Below, piece by piece: positions 51,969 through 60,562 of a stretch of 64,000 bases of DNA. The notes below the pieces were generated by a model. That model ran no database searches and was not told where the DNA came from. It saw nothing but the letters and a program-made list of their open reading frames with translations. How positions within the stretch are numbered: the stretch's first letter is position 1; each line of letters begins with the position of its first letter. Made by a program: the position numbers and the translations under genes. The stretch comes from Nitrogeniibacter mangrovi. Lineage in GTDB: Bacteria > Pseudomonadota > Gammaproteobacteria > Burkholderiales > Rhodocyclaceae. The DNA lies in the NCBI RefSeq assembly GCF_010983895.1, contig NZ_CP048836.1, positions 3,720,001 to 3,784,000 on the forward strand, read 5' to 3'.

Positions 51969-54900
51969 TTACTTCGCCCCGACACCCACCGGGTTGCGCT
52001 GTGCTTCGCGCTCCGGGGTCAGCGGGCGCTCCAGCCAGTCGATGTCCTGGTCGGCCACCTTGTGCAGCACCACCACCTCGTCACGCTGGCAGCCCACCGT
52101 GCCGTAGTAGTTGAAGCTGTACGACAGCTGGGCATAGCCGCCGACCATGTTGGTGGGCTTGACGATGACCCGGGTGACCGAGTTGAGGATGCCGCCGCGC
52201 TTGCCGGTGGAGGCCGAGCCGGGCACGTTCACGTTCTTCTCCTGGGCGTGGTACATGAGCGCCATGCCGCGCGGCACGCGCTGCGAGACCACCGCCCGCG
52301 CCATGGTGGCGCCGTTGGCATTGACCGCTTCGACCCAGTCGTTGTCGTTGATGCCCACCGATTGGGCGTCGTCCTCGGAGATCCACACGTACGGGCCGCC
52401 GCGGAACAGCTGCAGCATGCGCAGGTTGTCCTGGTAGCTGGAGTGGATGCCCCACTTGGAGTGCGGCGTGATCCACGACAGGGTCAGGTGCGGCTTGTTG
52501 CGGACCGCGTCTGGGATGATGTTCTGGGCCTTGAGATCCACCGGCGGGCGGTAGGCGCAGAAGCCTTCGCCGAAGTCGAGGAACCACTCGTGATCCTGGT
52601 AAAACTGCGCCCGCCCGGTGAGGGTGCGGAACGGGATGTGCTCGTGGATGTTGGTGTAGCCGGCGGTGTAGCTCACCTCCTCGGACTCGATGCCGGACCA
52701 GGTGGGCGCGGTGATGATCTTGCGCGGCTGGGCCTGGATGTCGCGGAAGGTGATCTTGTCCTCGTGACGACCGGCGTACAGGTGGTGGTGGTCGATGCCG
52801 GTCTTCTTCGACAGCGAACTCCACGACTTATGGGCCACCTCGCCGTTGGTCTCCGGCGCCATGCGCATGATCGCGTCACAGACGTAGATGTCTTCCTCGA
52901 GCGACGGCATGCCGAAGGACACACCCGGCTCGGTCACCGTGTAGTTGCACTTCTTGAGCTCTTCGTACTCGCGCTCGGTGTTCCAGTCGATGCCCTTCAC
53001 GTTGTTGCCGATCTGGGTCATCAGCGGGCCGAGGGCGATGTACTTCCGGTACGTGTCGCCGAAGTCGCGCTCGACCAGCTTGAGCAGCGGCATGGTCTTG
53101 CCCGGCACCGGCTCGCACTCGCCCTTCTTCCAATCCTTGACCTCGCCGAACGGCTGCGCCAGTTCGAAGGCGGAGTCGTGCTGCATGGGCAGGGCGACCA
53201 CGTCGGTGCGGCTGCCCAGGTGCTGGTCGGCCAGGGTGGAGAAGGCCTTGGCGATGCGGCGGAAGATCTGCCAGTCGCTCTTGGACTCCCACCCCGGGGT
53301 GATGGCCTCCGACAGCGGGTGGATGAACGGGTGCATGTCGGTGGTGTTGAGGTCGTTCTTCTCGTACCAGGTGGCCGTCGGCAGGATGATGTCCGAGTAG
53401 GCGCCGGTGGAGTTGAGGCGGAAGTTGATGTCCACCATCAGGTCCAGCTTGCCCACCGGGCCTTCCTCGCGCCATTTGACCTCGCTGGTGCCCTTGCCGT
53501 CGCCGCCTTCCTGGAGCACGCCGTTCTGCGCGCCCAGCAGGTGCTTGAGGAAGTACTCGTGGCCCTTGGCCGACGAACCGATGAGGTTGGCGCGCCACAC
53601 GAACAGGTTGCGCGGCCAGTTCTCTTCCGCGTCCGGATCGGCGAAGGCCACATCCATCTTGCCGCCCTTGAGCTGCTCGATCATGTAATCGGCCACGCCT
53701 TTCTCGTCGGTGGCGCCGGCGGCCTTGGCCTCGGCGACCACGTCGAGCGGGTTGCGGTTGAAGTGCGGCGCCGAGGGCAGCCAGCCCAGGCGGGTGGCGA
53801 CCACGTTGTAGTCGGCGAGGCGATAGCCCTTGTACTTGCCCTTGGCGGCCGGCTGCAGCAGCTGGTCGGCGTCGATGGTCTCGTAGCGCCACTGGTCGGT
53901 ATGGAAGTACCAGTACGAGGTGGAGTTCATGTGGCGCGGCGGGCGCTGCCAGTCGAGCGCGAAGGCGATCGGCGCCCAGCCGGCCTGCGGGCGCAGCTTC
54001 TCCTGCCCCACGTAGTGCGCCCAGCCACCGCCGCTCTGGCCGACGCAGCCGCACAGGTGCAGCAGGTTCATGATGGCCCGGTACGACATGTCGTTGTGGT
54101 ACCAGTGGTTGATGGCCGCGCCCATGATGACCATGGACTTGCCCTTCGTGCGCATGGCGTTGTCGGCGAACTCGCGGCCGGTGCGCTCGATGTCCTCGGC
54201 CTTGACGCCGGTGACGCGCTCGGCCCACGCCGGGGTGTAGGCCACGTTGGCGTCACCGTAGCCGCCGGCCACGTGCTCGCCGCCGAGGCCGCGATCGACC
54301 CCGTACTGCGACACCTGCAGGTCGAACACCGAAGCGACCAGCGCCTCGGTGCCGTCGGCCAGGGTGATGCGCCGGGCCGGCACGTTGCGGTAGAGCAGGC
54401 GGTCTTCCCCGTCCGTGAAGTGGGGGAAGCCCACCGACACCACCTCGTCGCGGCGCTCGAGACACGAGAGCTCGGCGACGATCTCCTGCTGGTTCGCTGC
54501 ATTCTTGGGCAGCAGATTCCAGCGTCCCTCCTCACCCCAGCGGAAGCCGATCGAGCCGTTCGGGGCCACGAAGCCGCCGCTCGTCTCGTCGAAGACGATG
54601 GTCTTCCAGTCGGGGTTGTTCGTTTCGCCCAGGTGGTCGGCGAAGTCCGACGCACGCAGGTTGCGGTCGGGCACGTAGCCGCCCTCGAAGGGGCGCAGCA
54701 GCACCTGCATGGGCAGGTCGGTGTACTTGCGCGCGTACTCCTGGAAGTACGGCACCTGGCGGTCGATGTAGAACTCCTTGAGCGCCACGTGCGCCATGGC
54801 CAGGAAGGCGGCCGCGTCGGTGCCCTGGCGGATCGGCATCCACAGATCGGCGAACTTGCAGAACTCGGCGTAGTCCGGCGACATGGACACCACCTTGGCG

Positions 54901-55721
54901 CCCTTGTAGCGCACCTCGGTGGCGAAGTGGGCGTCCGGGGTGCGGGTCATCGGCAGGTTGGCGCCGGTGATGATCACGTAGGTGGAGTTGTACCAGTCGG
55001 CCGCCTCGGGCACGTCGGTCTGCTCGCCCCAGGTCTGCGGGCTGGCGGCCGGCAGATCGCAATACCAGTCGTAGAACGAGCCGCAGGCGGCACCGATGAG
55101 CGACAGGTAGCGCGCCCCGGCGGCGTAGGAAATCATCGACATGGCCGGAATCGGCGAGAAGCCGTAGATGCGGTCCGGGCCCCACTTCTTGATCGTGTAG
55201 ACGTTGGAGGCGGCGATGATCTCGGTCACTTCGTCCCAGCTGGTGCGCACGAAGCCGCCCAGGCCGCGCACGCCGATGTAGGACTGGCGCTTGGCCTCGT
55301 CCGCCTGGATGGCTGCCCAGGCCTCGACCGGATCCTTGCCGCTCTTGCGCTCGGCGCGATACACCTCCAGCAGGCGACCGCGGATCATCGGATGCTTGAT
55401 GCGGTGCGGGCTGTACAGGTACCAGGAGAACGAGGCGCCCCGCTGGCAACCACGCGGCTCGTGGTTGGGCAGGTCCTCGCGGGTGCGCGGGTAGTCGGTC
55501 TGCTGCATCTCGAAGGAGACCAGGCCGTTCTTGACGAAGATCTTCCACGAGCAGCCGCCGGTGCAGTTGACGCCGTGCGTCGAGCGCACCACCTTGTCGT
55601 GGCGCCAGCGGTTGCGGTAGGCGTCTTCCCAGTTGCGGTCCTCGTCGGTGACCACGCCGTGTCCGGCGGCGAACGGTTCCACCTTCTTGAAGAACTTCAG
55701 GCGATCGAGAAAGTGACTCAT
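51969..55721 (-). CDS. narG: Respiratory nitrate reductase alpha subunit (molybdenum catalytic)
   Basis: 1250 residues. The FS0 cluster motif HGVNCTGGCSWKIFVKNG is at about 49-66, with the final Cys in NHEPRGCQRGASFSWYLY. The Asp ligand to molybdenum lies in SFYDWYCDLPAASP near residue 220. Typical bis-MGD segments include GAAINHWYHNDMSYRA and LHLCGCVGQSGGGWAHYVGQEK. It reduces nitrate to nitrite with quinol-derived electrons, on the cytoplasmic side, in the NarGHI complex. The ATG has AAAGGAG upstream. Length equals the family norm. Confidence 0.98.
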   Translation of the reverse strand: MSHFLDRLKFFKKVEPFAAGHGVVTDEDRNWEDAYRNRWRHDKVVRSTHGVNCTGGCSWKIFVKNGLVSFEMQQTDYPRTREDLPNHEPRGCQRGASFSWYLYSPHRIKHPMIRGRLLEVYRAERKSGKDPVEAWAAIQADEAKRQSYIGVRGLGGFVRTSWDEVTEIIAASNVYTIKKWGPDRIYGFSPIPAMSMISYAAGARYLSLIGAACGSFYDWYCDLPAASPQTWGEQTDVPEAADWYNSTYVIITGANLPMTRTPDAHFATEVRYKGAKVVSMSPDYAEFCKFADLWMPIRQGTDAAAFLAMAHVALKEFYIDRQVPYFQEYARKYTDLPMQVLLRPFEGGYVPDRNLRASDFADHLGETNNPDWKTIVFDETSGGFVAPNGSIGFRWGEEGRWNLLPKNAANQQEIVAELSCLERRDEVVSVGFPHFTDGEDRLLYRNVPARRITLADGTEALVASVFDLQVSQYGVDRGLGGEHVAGGYGDANVAYTPAWAERVTGVKAEDIERTGREFADNAMRTKGKSMVIMGAAINHWYHNDMSYRAIMNLLHLCGCVGQSGGGWAHYVGQEKLRPQAGWAPIAFALDWQRPPRHMNSTSYWYFHTDQWRYETIDADQLLQPAAKGKYKGYRLADYNVVATRLGWLPSAPHFNRNPLDVVAEAKAAGATDEKGVADYMIEQLKGGKMDVAFADPDAEENWPRNLFVWRANLIGSSAKGHEYFLKHLLGAQNGVLQEGGDGKGTSEVKWREEGPVGKLDLMVDINFRLNSTGAYSDIILPTATWYEKNDLNTTDMHPFIHPLSEAITPGWESKSDWQIFRRIAKAFSTLADQHLGSRTDVVALPMQHDSAFELAQPFGEVKDWKKGECEPVPGKTMPLLKLVERDFGDTYRKYIALGPLMTQIGNNVKGIDWNTEREYEELKKCNYTVTEPGVSFGMPSLEEDIYVCDAIMRMAPETNGEVAHKSWSSLSKKTGIDHHHLYAGRHEDKITFRDIQAQPRKIITAPTWSGIESEEVSYTAGYTNIHEHIPFRTLTGRAQFYQDHEWFLDFGEGFCAYRPPVDLKAQNIIPDAVRNKPHLTLSWITPHSKWGIHSSYQDNLRMLQLFRGGPYVWISEDDAQSVGINDNDWVEAVNANGATMARAVVSQRVPRGMALMYHAQEKNVNVPGSASTGKRGGILNSVTRVIVKPTNMVGGYAQLSYSFNYYGTVGCQRDEVVVLHKVADQDIDWLERPLTPEREAQRNPVGVGAK

Positions 55722-55738
55722 TGATGACTCCTTTGGGG

Positions 55739-55758
55739 CGGGGGCCGCTCGGCCCCCG
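55739..55758 (-). other. Perfect stem-loop between narK2 and narG
   Basis: CGGGGGCCG (55739-55747), loop CT, CGGCCCCCG (55750-55758): a perfect 9-bp GC stem in the 49-bp narK2-narG spacer, just before the narG ribosome site. No T-run follows. Confidence 0.7.
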
Positions 55759-55770
55759 AATATGTCGGTC

Positions 55771-57444
55771 TCAGGGGTTCTGGTACTCGGCCTTGGGGCC
55801 GAGGTAGTACCACCAGTTCAGCGCCAGGCAGACCAGGTAGAACGCGGCCAGGCCGTAGAGGGCGTATTCCGGCGTGGCGGCCTTGATCTGCTCGCCGAAG
55901 ACCTTGGGGATGATGAAGGCGCCGTAGGCGGCCACCGCCGAGGTCCAGCCCAGCACCGGGCCGGCCTGCTCCTTGGGGAACACCATGGCGACGGTGCGGA
56001 AGGTGGAGCCGTTGCCGATGCCGGAGGCGGCGAACAGCACCAGGAAGAGGACGAAGAAGGGCAGGAAGTACTGCTCCGGGGTCGCCGACTGGTAGGCCGC
56101 CTTCATGAAGTAGGCGACGCCCAGGGCCGCGCCGACCATGGCGTAGGTGATGTACTGGGTCACCTTGGCGCCGCCCATCTTGTCGGCCATCCAGCCGCCC
56201 ACCGGGCGGATCAGCGCGCCGATGAAGGGGCCCATCCAGGCGTACATGAGCGCCGAGGGGCCGTTGGGGTTGGCGGTGGTGTGGGTCATCACGCCGTCGA
56301 CCATCACGTGCTGGAAGCCGAAGATCACCTTGATGGCCAGGGCGAAGGCGGCCGAGTAGCCGATGAAGCTGCCGAAGGTCATGGTGTAGATCACGCTCAT
56401 GACCCAGGTGTGCTTGTGGCCGAAGATGGAGAACTGGCGCTGCAGGTTGGGCTTGATGTCGCCCGGAATCTGCTTGAGCAGGAACACCGTCAGCGCGATC
56501 ACGCCGGCGAGCACGAACCACTTGGTCCAGCCCGGCAGGCCGAGGCCGATCGGCTGCGGCAGGATGAAGTACAGGCCCACGCCGGCGGCGATGAAGGCCA
56601 TCAGCAGCATGCCGGTGATCTTGCCCATGGCACCCAGGGGCGAACCGATGTTGGGAGACACCTCCTCGGTGCGGATGTTGTTCATGCCGAACCAGCCGGC
56701 GAAGGCCAGCGGCACCAGCAGCAGCAGCCACACGAAGCCGGCGTTGGCCAGCCAGGTCGGGGCGCCGGCGGGGATCTTGCCGATCAGCGTGCCCGAGGTG
56801 CTCACCAGCTTGACCGCATCACCGCTGAAGGCGGAGAACAGCGGCACCGTCATCACCAGCGGGATGAGGATCTGCATGGTGGTGACGCCGGCGTTGCCCA
56901 GGCCCGCGTTGAGGCCGAGCGCCAGGCCCTGCATGCGCTTGGGGAAGAAGTAGCTGATGTTGGACATCGACGAGGCGAAGTTGCCGCCGCCGAAGCCGGA
57001 CAGGAAGGCCAGCGCCTGGAACACCCACAGCGGCGTGCTCTGGTCCTGCAGCGCGAAGCCGGTGCCCACCGCCGGGATCATGAGCAGCGCGGTGGTGAAG
57101 AAGATGGTGTTGCGCCCGCCCGCGATGCGGATGAAGAAGCTCGACGGGATGCGCAGGGTGGCGCCGGTGAGGCCGGCGATGGCCGACAGGGTGAACAGCT
57201 CGGCGGGCTTGAAGGGGAAGCCGGCGTTGAGCATCTGCACCGTGATGATCCCCCACATCAGCCACACGGCGAAGCCGCACAGCAGGCTGGGGATGGAGAT
57301 CCACAGGTTGCGGTTGGCGATGCGCTTGCCGTCGGCCGCCCAGAAAGCGGCATCTTCCGGCGCCCAGGTGTGCAGGTCGGCACCGCTGCCGGCCTCCCCT
57401 ACGCCGGCACCGGGCCGCCGCAGTTGCTCGACTTTCGTATTCAT
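55771..57444 (-). CDS. narK2: Nitrate/nitrite transporter, NarK2 type
   Basis: 557 residues of the major facilitator nitrate/nitrite porter family, with about 12 to 14 helices and a longer N-terminus and central loop. The nitrate signature is seen in GFGGGNFASSMSNISYFFPKRMQGLALGLNAGLGNAG and, in the second half, GSFIGYSAAFALAIKV and ASGIGNGSTFRTVAMVFPKEQAGPVLGW. NarK2-type porters usually exchange nitrate for nitrite. It is the second of two porters directly upstream of narG. GGAGGAAG precedes the ATG. Confidence 0.93.
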   Translation of the reverse strand: MNTKVEQLRRPGAGVGEAGSGADLHTWAPEDAAFWAADGKRIANRNLWISIPSLLCGFAVWLMWGIITVQMLNAGFPFKPAELFTLSAIAGLTGATLRIPSSFFIRIAGGRNTIFFTTALLMIPAVGTGFALQDQSTPLWVFQALAFLSGFGGGNFASSMSNISYFFPKRMQGLALGLNAGLGNAGVTTMQILIPLVMTVPLFSAFSGDAVKLVSTSGTLIGKIPAGAPTWLANAGFVWLLLLVPLAFAGWFGMNNIRTEEVSPNIGSPLGAMGKITGMLLMAFIAAGVGLYFILPQPIGLGLPGWTKWFVLAGVIALTVFLLKQIPGDIKPNLQRQFSIFGHKHTWVMSVIYTMTFGSFIGYSAAFALAIKVIFGFQHVMVDGVMTHTTANPNGPSALMYAWMGPFIGALIRPVGGWMADKMGGAKVTQYITYAMVGAALGVAYFMKAAYQSATPEQYFLPFFVLFLVLFAASGIGNGSTFRTVAMVFPKEQAGPVLGWTSAVAAYGAFIIPKVFGEQIKAATPEYALYGLAAFYLVCLALNWWYYLGPKAEYQNP

Positions 57445-57473
57445 GACTTCCTCCGTTTCGATCTTGTTCGTCG

Positions 57474-57531
57474 GGCGGGATCACACCCGCCATGGGCTTT
57501 TGCAGTGGAAAGCGGCGGGTTCGCACCCGCC
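57474..57531 (-). repeat. Two near-identical hairpins between narK1 and narK2
   Basis: GGCGGG-ATCACA-CCCGCC at 57474-57491 and GGCGGG-TTCGCA-CCCGCC at 57514-57531 share both arms exactly and differ only in the loop. Both lie in the 94-bp spacer between narK1 and narK2. The duplication suggests a functional RNA element rather than chance. Confidence 0.7.
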
Positions 57532-57538
57532 CGATGGA

Positions 57539-58798
57539 TCACTCGGTGGCCGTGGCCAGCTCGGCGCTGCCCTTGATGACGTCGGTGCGGCGCACCTCGG
57601 TCCAGTACATCCAGATCAGCGACACCCAGACCACGCCGTACATGAGCATGAACACGCTCGAGCGCACGCCGGTCAGGTCGACCAGGGCGCCGAACATGAT
57701 CGGCAGCAGAAAGCCGCCCAGGCCGCCGACCAGGCCGACGATGCCGGACACCGCGCCGATGTCCTGGTGGAAGTCGTCGGAGATGTACTTGAAAACGGAC
57801 GCCTTGCCGAAGGCGAAGGCCACGCCGACCATGAACAGCAGCACCGTGAACACCGTCGGGCTCAGGCGGATGTCATAGGTGGCCGTGCCGCTCACGGTGT
57901 GCACCGACAGGTGCGTTTGCGGGTAGGACATGATGAACAGGCAGATCCACGACACCCACATCACCCACCAGGTGACCTTGTGGGCGCCGAAGCGGTCCGA
58001 CAGCCAGCCGCCCACCGCGCGCAGCACCCCGCCCGGCAGCGAGAAGGCCGCCGCCAGCAGCGCCGCGCTGCGCAGGCCGAAGCCGTATTCCTCCACGTAG
58101 TACTCGGTCATCCACAGCGCCAGCGCCACATAGCCGCCGAACACGATCGAGTAGTACTGGCAGTACTTCCACACCCGCGGATCCTTGAGGGCGCGCAGCT
58201 GCTCGGTGAGCGTCACCGTCTTGCCCACCCGGTGGTCCGGATCGTCGAAGCTGAAGGCCCAGAAGATGACCGCGGTGACCAGGATGGCCACCGCATACAC
58301 CTTGGGCACCGCCTGCCAGCCCCAGGCCACCACGATCGACGGCGCCACCAGCTTGGTGAGCGCCGCGCCCGCGTTGCCGGCGCCGAAGATGCCCATGGCG
58401 AAGCCCTGGTTCTTGCGTTCGAACCAGCGTGCGCAGTAGGCGATGCCCACCGAGAACGAGCCCCCCGCCAGCCCCACGAACAGGCCGATGACGAGGAACT
58501 GCCAGTACTCGGTGGCATGGCCGATCAGCATGATCGGCCCGACGATGGCCAGCAGCAGGCCGAACACCACCACCCGGCCGCCGAACTTGTCGCCCAGCAG
58601 CCCCAGCGGCAGGCGCGACAGCGCCCCGGTAAGCACCGGCGTGGACGCCAGCAGACCGAACTGGGTCTCGTTCAGGCTCAGCATCGTCTTGATGGGCACG
58701 CCCAGCACCGCGAACATCATCCACACGGCGAAACACATGGTGAAGGCGAAGGTGCTCGAACCGAGCACGGCGTATTGCTTGTAGCGAAGCGAACTCAT
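57539..58798 (-). CDS. narK1: Nitrate transporter, NarK1 type
   Basis: 419 residues, a 12-helix nitrate/nitrite porter. The signature GLAGGSFSVGIAYCARWFERKNQGFAMGIFGAGNAGAALTK is in the first half and VFKYISDDFHQDIGAVSGIVGLVGGLGGFLLP in the second. NarK1-type proteins are thought to be proton/nitrate symporters that start nitrate uptake. In some bacteria NarK1 and NarK2 are fused; here they are separate genes. The ATG at 58798 has GGAGGA 11 bp upstream; upstream in-frame ATGs are less likely. It is the first gene of the nar operon. Confidence 0.93.
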   Translation of the reverse strand: MSSLRYKQYAVLGSSTFAFTMCFAVWMMFAVLGVPIKTMLSLNETQFGLLASTPVLTGALSRLPLGLLGDKFGGRVVVFGLLLAIVGPIMLIGHATEYWQFLVIGLFVGLAGGSFSVGIAYCARWFERKNQGFAMGIFGAGNAGAALTKLVAPSIVVAWGWQAVPKVYAVAILVTAVIFWAFSFDDPDHRVGKTVTLTEQLRALKDPRVWKYCQYYSIVFGGYVALALWMTEYYVEEYGFGLRSAALLAAAFSLPGGVLRAVGGWLSDRFGAHKVTWWVMWVSWICLFIMSYPQTHLSVHTVSGTATYDIRLSPTVFTVLLFMVGVAFAFGKASVFKYISDDFHQDIGAVSGIVGLVGGLGGFLLPIMFGALVDLTGVRSSVFMLMYGVVWVSLIWMYWTEVRRTDVIKGSAELATATE

Positions 58799-58907
58799 GA
58801 TCCCGAAGTCCTCCTGCATTGGACGGCAGACTGGATGAAGCACAGCCTATCGGCGCCGGCCGGCGCGCAACATTCCCCAATGGCAGGGGATGGGCCCGGC
58901 AGGAGAA

Positions 58908-58925
58908 CTAGTCACAAAGGAGTAG
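58908..58925. promoter_or_regulatory. Dyad operator upstream of narK1
   Basis: CTAGTC-ACAAAG-GAGTAG: an 18-bp dyad with one mismatch. The same element, with the identical ACAAAG centre, lies upstream of the adjacent CRP/FNR-family gene. The centre is about 118 bp before the narK1 ATG, and 119 bp before the regulator ATG in the other case. It is probably a site of that regulator. It does not match the FNR consensus TTGAT-N4-ATCAA. Confidence 0.65.
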
Positions 58926-58955
58926 GCGTCGGCGAGCCGCGCGCCGGCCGTGGAC

Positions 58956-58992
58956 AAAAAGAGACCCGGCGCGCCGCACGGCGGCACCGGGT
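58956..58992 (-). terminator. Rho-independent terminator of the CRP/FNR gene
   Basis: On the minus strand, ACCCGG (58987-58992) pairs with CCGGGT (58964-58969), enclosing a further GCCGC/GCGGC stem, and five T residues follow (58956-58960). It lies 25 bp after the stop of the CRP/FNR-family gene and separates it from narK1, which needs its own promoter. Confidence 0.85.
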
Positions 58993-59016
58993 TCAAAGAG
59001 GTATTCGGTCAGGCGA

Positions 59017-59754
59017 TCAGAGATCGAGCAGGCGTTCGATGGCCGGCAGGTCCACCAGGCGGATCATGCGCCCCCGCCCCTCTTCGATCACGCCCGCCTC
59101 GCGCAGCTTGCGCAAGGCCCGCGACAGCGACTCGCCGCTCAGGTTGAGCATCGAGGCCACCGCGTACTTGGGCGCCGGCAGGCGGATCCAGTCGTCCCCC
59201 TCGCCCGCGCTCTCGCGCAGTTCCATCAGATAGGCCGCGATGCGCTTGTGCGCCAGCGTCGGCGTCGACTGGCTGATCGACTCGATCAGCGCCTGGATGC
59301 GCCCCGAGATGTCCGACAGCATGCGCAGCGACAGCTCCGGATCGGCCCGCACCGCCGCGATCAGCGCATCGGAAGGGATGTGCAGCAGCACGCACTCGCG
59401 CACCGCCTGGGTCCACGCCCGGTAACGCGACAGCCGGAACACGCCCAGCTCGCCGAAGAAGCGCCGCTCGGTGAACAGCTCGATCACCTTCTCGCGCCCG
59501 TCCGGATCGCGCGCCAGCAGCTTCACCGCCCCCTCGACCACGAAGAACAGCCCCGTCGGCGCCGACCCGCGCCGAAAGATCGTGCCGCCCCGCTTGAAGC
59601 GCTTGAAGTGGGCATCCCTGGCCAGCAGCTCCACGGTCGACGCCGGCAACCCCGCCAGCAACGGCATCCCCGCCAACGTCCGCCGCACCCGCCCGGCACC
59701 GCGCACCGCCCCATCGGCACCCGCCTCCGGCGCATGAGACATGCAAGCATCCAT
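59017..59754 (-). CDS. CRP/FNR-family transcriptional regulator upstream of nar
   Basis: 245 residues. A cyclic-nucleotide-binding-type beta-roll (about 30-150; LLAGLPASTVELLARDAHFKRFKRGGTIFRRGS) is followed by a dimerisation helix and a C-terminal HTH with recognition segment LSGESLSRALRKLREAGVI. The E-x-x-S-R spacing resembles FNR/DNR regulators. There is no N-terminal Cys cluster like that of FNR, so it should not carry an oxygen-sensing FeS cluster; DNR-type NO/haem sensing is possible. GGGAGGAG lies 8 bp before ATG 59754. It is followed by a terminator and then narK1. Confidence 0.88.
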   Translation of the reverse strand: MDACMSHAPEAGADGAVRGAGRVRRTLAGMPLLAGLPASTVELLARDAHFKRFKRGGTIFRRGSAPTGLFFVVEGAVKLLARDPDGREKVIELFTERRFFGELGVFRLSRYRAWTQAVRECVLLHIPSDALIAAVRADPELSLRMLSDISGRIQALIESISQSTPTLAHKRIAAYLMELRESAGEGDDWIRLPAPKYAVASMLNLSGESLSRALRKLREAGVIEEGRGRMIRLVDLPAIERLLDL

Positions 59755-59864
59755 GGCGACTCCTCCCTTCAACCCCAGCCACCGCCCCACGGGCAGCACC
59801 CACTTCGACTCGGAGCAGCATAGGCACGCCGGGCACCGGGGACAATCGGTCGGATGGGGGAGAG

Positions 59865-59882
59865 ATAGTCACAAAGGACTAG
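59865..59882. promoter_or_regulatory. Dyad operator upstream of the CRP/FNR gene
   Basis: ATAGTC-ACAAAG-GACTAG: the partner of the dyad at 58908-58925, with the same ACAAAG centre and one mismatch in the opposite arm. The centre is about 119 bp before ATG 59754. It is consistent with autoregulation by the CRP/FNR-family protein. Confidence 0.65.
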
Positions 59883-60183
59883 ATGGAGGGGGATGAGGGG
59901 AGGCGGCGGGTTGTCGGCCGTTGCTGACGGTCGGGCGGTTGCAAACCCAGGGCAGCAGTCAGACAGGAGTGGTCGTATATATGTAGGGCGGAACGGCATT
60001 GGAGCGGATCATGGGCCCCAATACCACATCCATTCACACCCATTTTTACAGAGCAATAATCCGCGCCGACGGGCCATTGCGCTGCGCGCTACCGATGCTC
60101 CATCGGGCGACGCCATTCCGCCTCTCGGACCACCCCGGGCTCACGCCCCGTGTCATCAAATCTTCATGGCTTGGCGCCCTATA

Positions 60184-60201
60184 TTTCGATATTATTCGAA
60201 A
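60184..60201. promoter_or_regulatory. Candidate ArsR operator overlapping the arsR ribosome-binding region
   Basis: A perfect dyad TTTCGA-TATTAT-TCGAAA lies immediately upstream of the arsR ATG at 60203. AT-rich imperfect palindromes at this place are typical targets of ArsR repressors. Its position means bound repressor would block transcription start or elongation of the ars operon. Confidence 0.7.
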
Positions 60202-60202
60202 C

Positions 60203-60562
60203 ATGGAAACCTTGAACGCTGCCGAACTGCTCGCCGCGCTGGGCCACGAGTCGCGCCTGTCCATCTTCCGCCTGCTGGTGGAGGCCGGGCCGGAGGGGCT
60301 CAACGCCAGCGCCATCGGCGAGGCGCTGGCGCTGGCGCCGGCGACCCTGTCGTTTCATCTGGCGCACCTGAGCCGGGTGGGCTTGATCGAGGGCGCGCGC
60401 GCGAGCCGCTTCATTCGCTATTCGGCGCGCTTCGACACCATGGACGAGCTGATCGCGTTCATGACCCGGAACTGCTGCCAGGGCGAGGCCTGCCTGCCCA
60501 AGACCACCGCCTGCAACACCACCGACCCACGTCGCTCCACCAAGAGCATCCCGGAAACATGA
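60203..60562 (+). CDS. arsR: Arsenic-responsive repressor ArsR
   Basis: 119 residues, ArsR/SmtB winged helix: LLAALGHESRLSIFRLLVEAGPEGLNASAIGEALALAPATLSFHLAHLSRVGLI at about 9-62. Cysteines for arsenite binding sit near the C-terminus (Cys91, Cys92 in RNCCQGEAC, plus Cys97 and Cys104) rather than in the DNA-binding helix as in E. coli ArsR. This is a known alternative sensor layout. It overlaps arsC by ATGA. It derepresses the operon upon arsenite binding. Confidence 0.93.
   Translation: METLNAAELLAALGHESRLSIFRLLVEAGPEGLNASAIGEALALAPATLSFHLAHLSRVGLIEGARASRFIRYSARFDTMDELIAFMTRNCCQGEACLPKTTACNTTDPRRSTKSIPET

Larger units (their letters stand above)
59755..60202. other. 448-bp intergenic region between the CRP/FNR gene and arsR
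   Basis: This region holds the leader and upstream dyad of the CRP/FNR gene on one side and the promoter region of the ars operon on the other. AT-rich patches lie at about 59970-59985 (GTATATATGTA) and 60035-60060. An open frame from 59999 continues into arsR but looks like read-through rather than coding: its composition differs and the arsR ATG at 60203 fits the family. No small gene or RNA was recognised. Confidence 0.5.

Noticed and set aside
51870-55724. A 1284-codon open frame antisense to narG, and similar long frames antisense to narK2 and narX.
   Set aside because: They mirror highly conserved genes, have low-complexity Gly/Val/Arg/His-rich translations and no recognisable domain. 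This is the usual third-position GC effect on the opposite strand.
58799-58960. An FNR box (TTGAT-N4-ATCAA) or a sigma54 promoter before narK1.
   Set aside because: Neither consensus is present; only the TAGTC-type dyad and a CCCC/GGGG dyad were seen.
59999-60202. N-terminal extension of arsR by 68 residues.
   Set aside because: ArsR proteins start close to the HTH, the extension has no family similarity, and an operator-like dyad sits immediately before ATG 60203.
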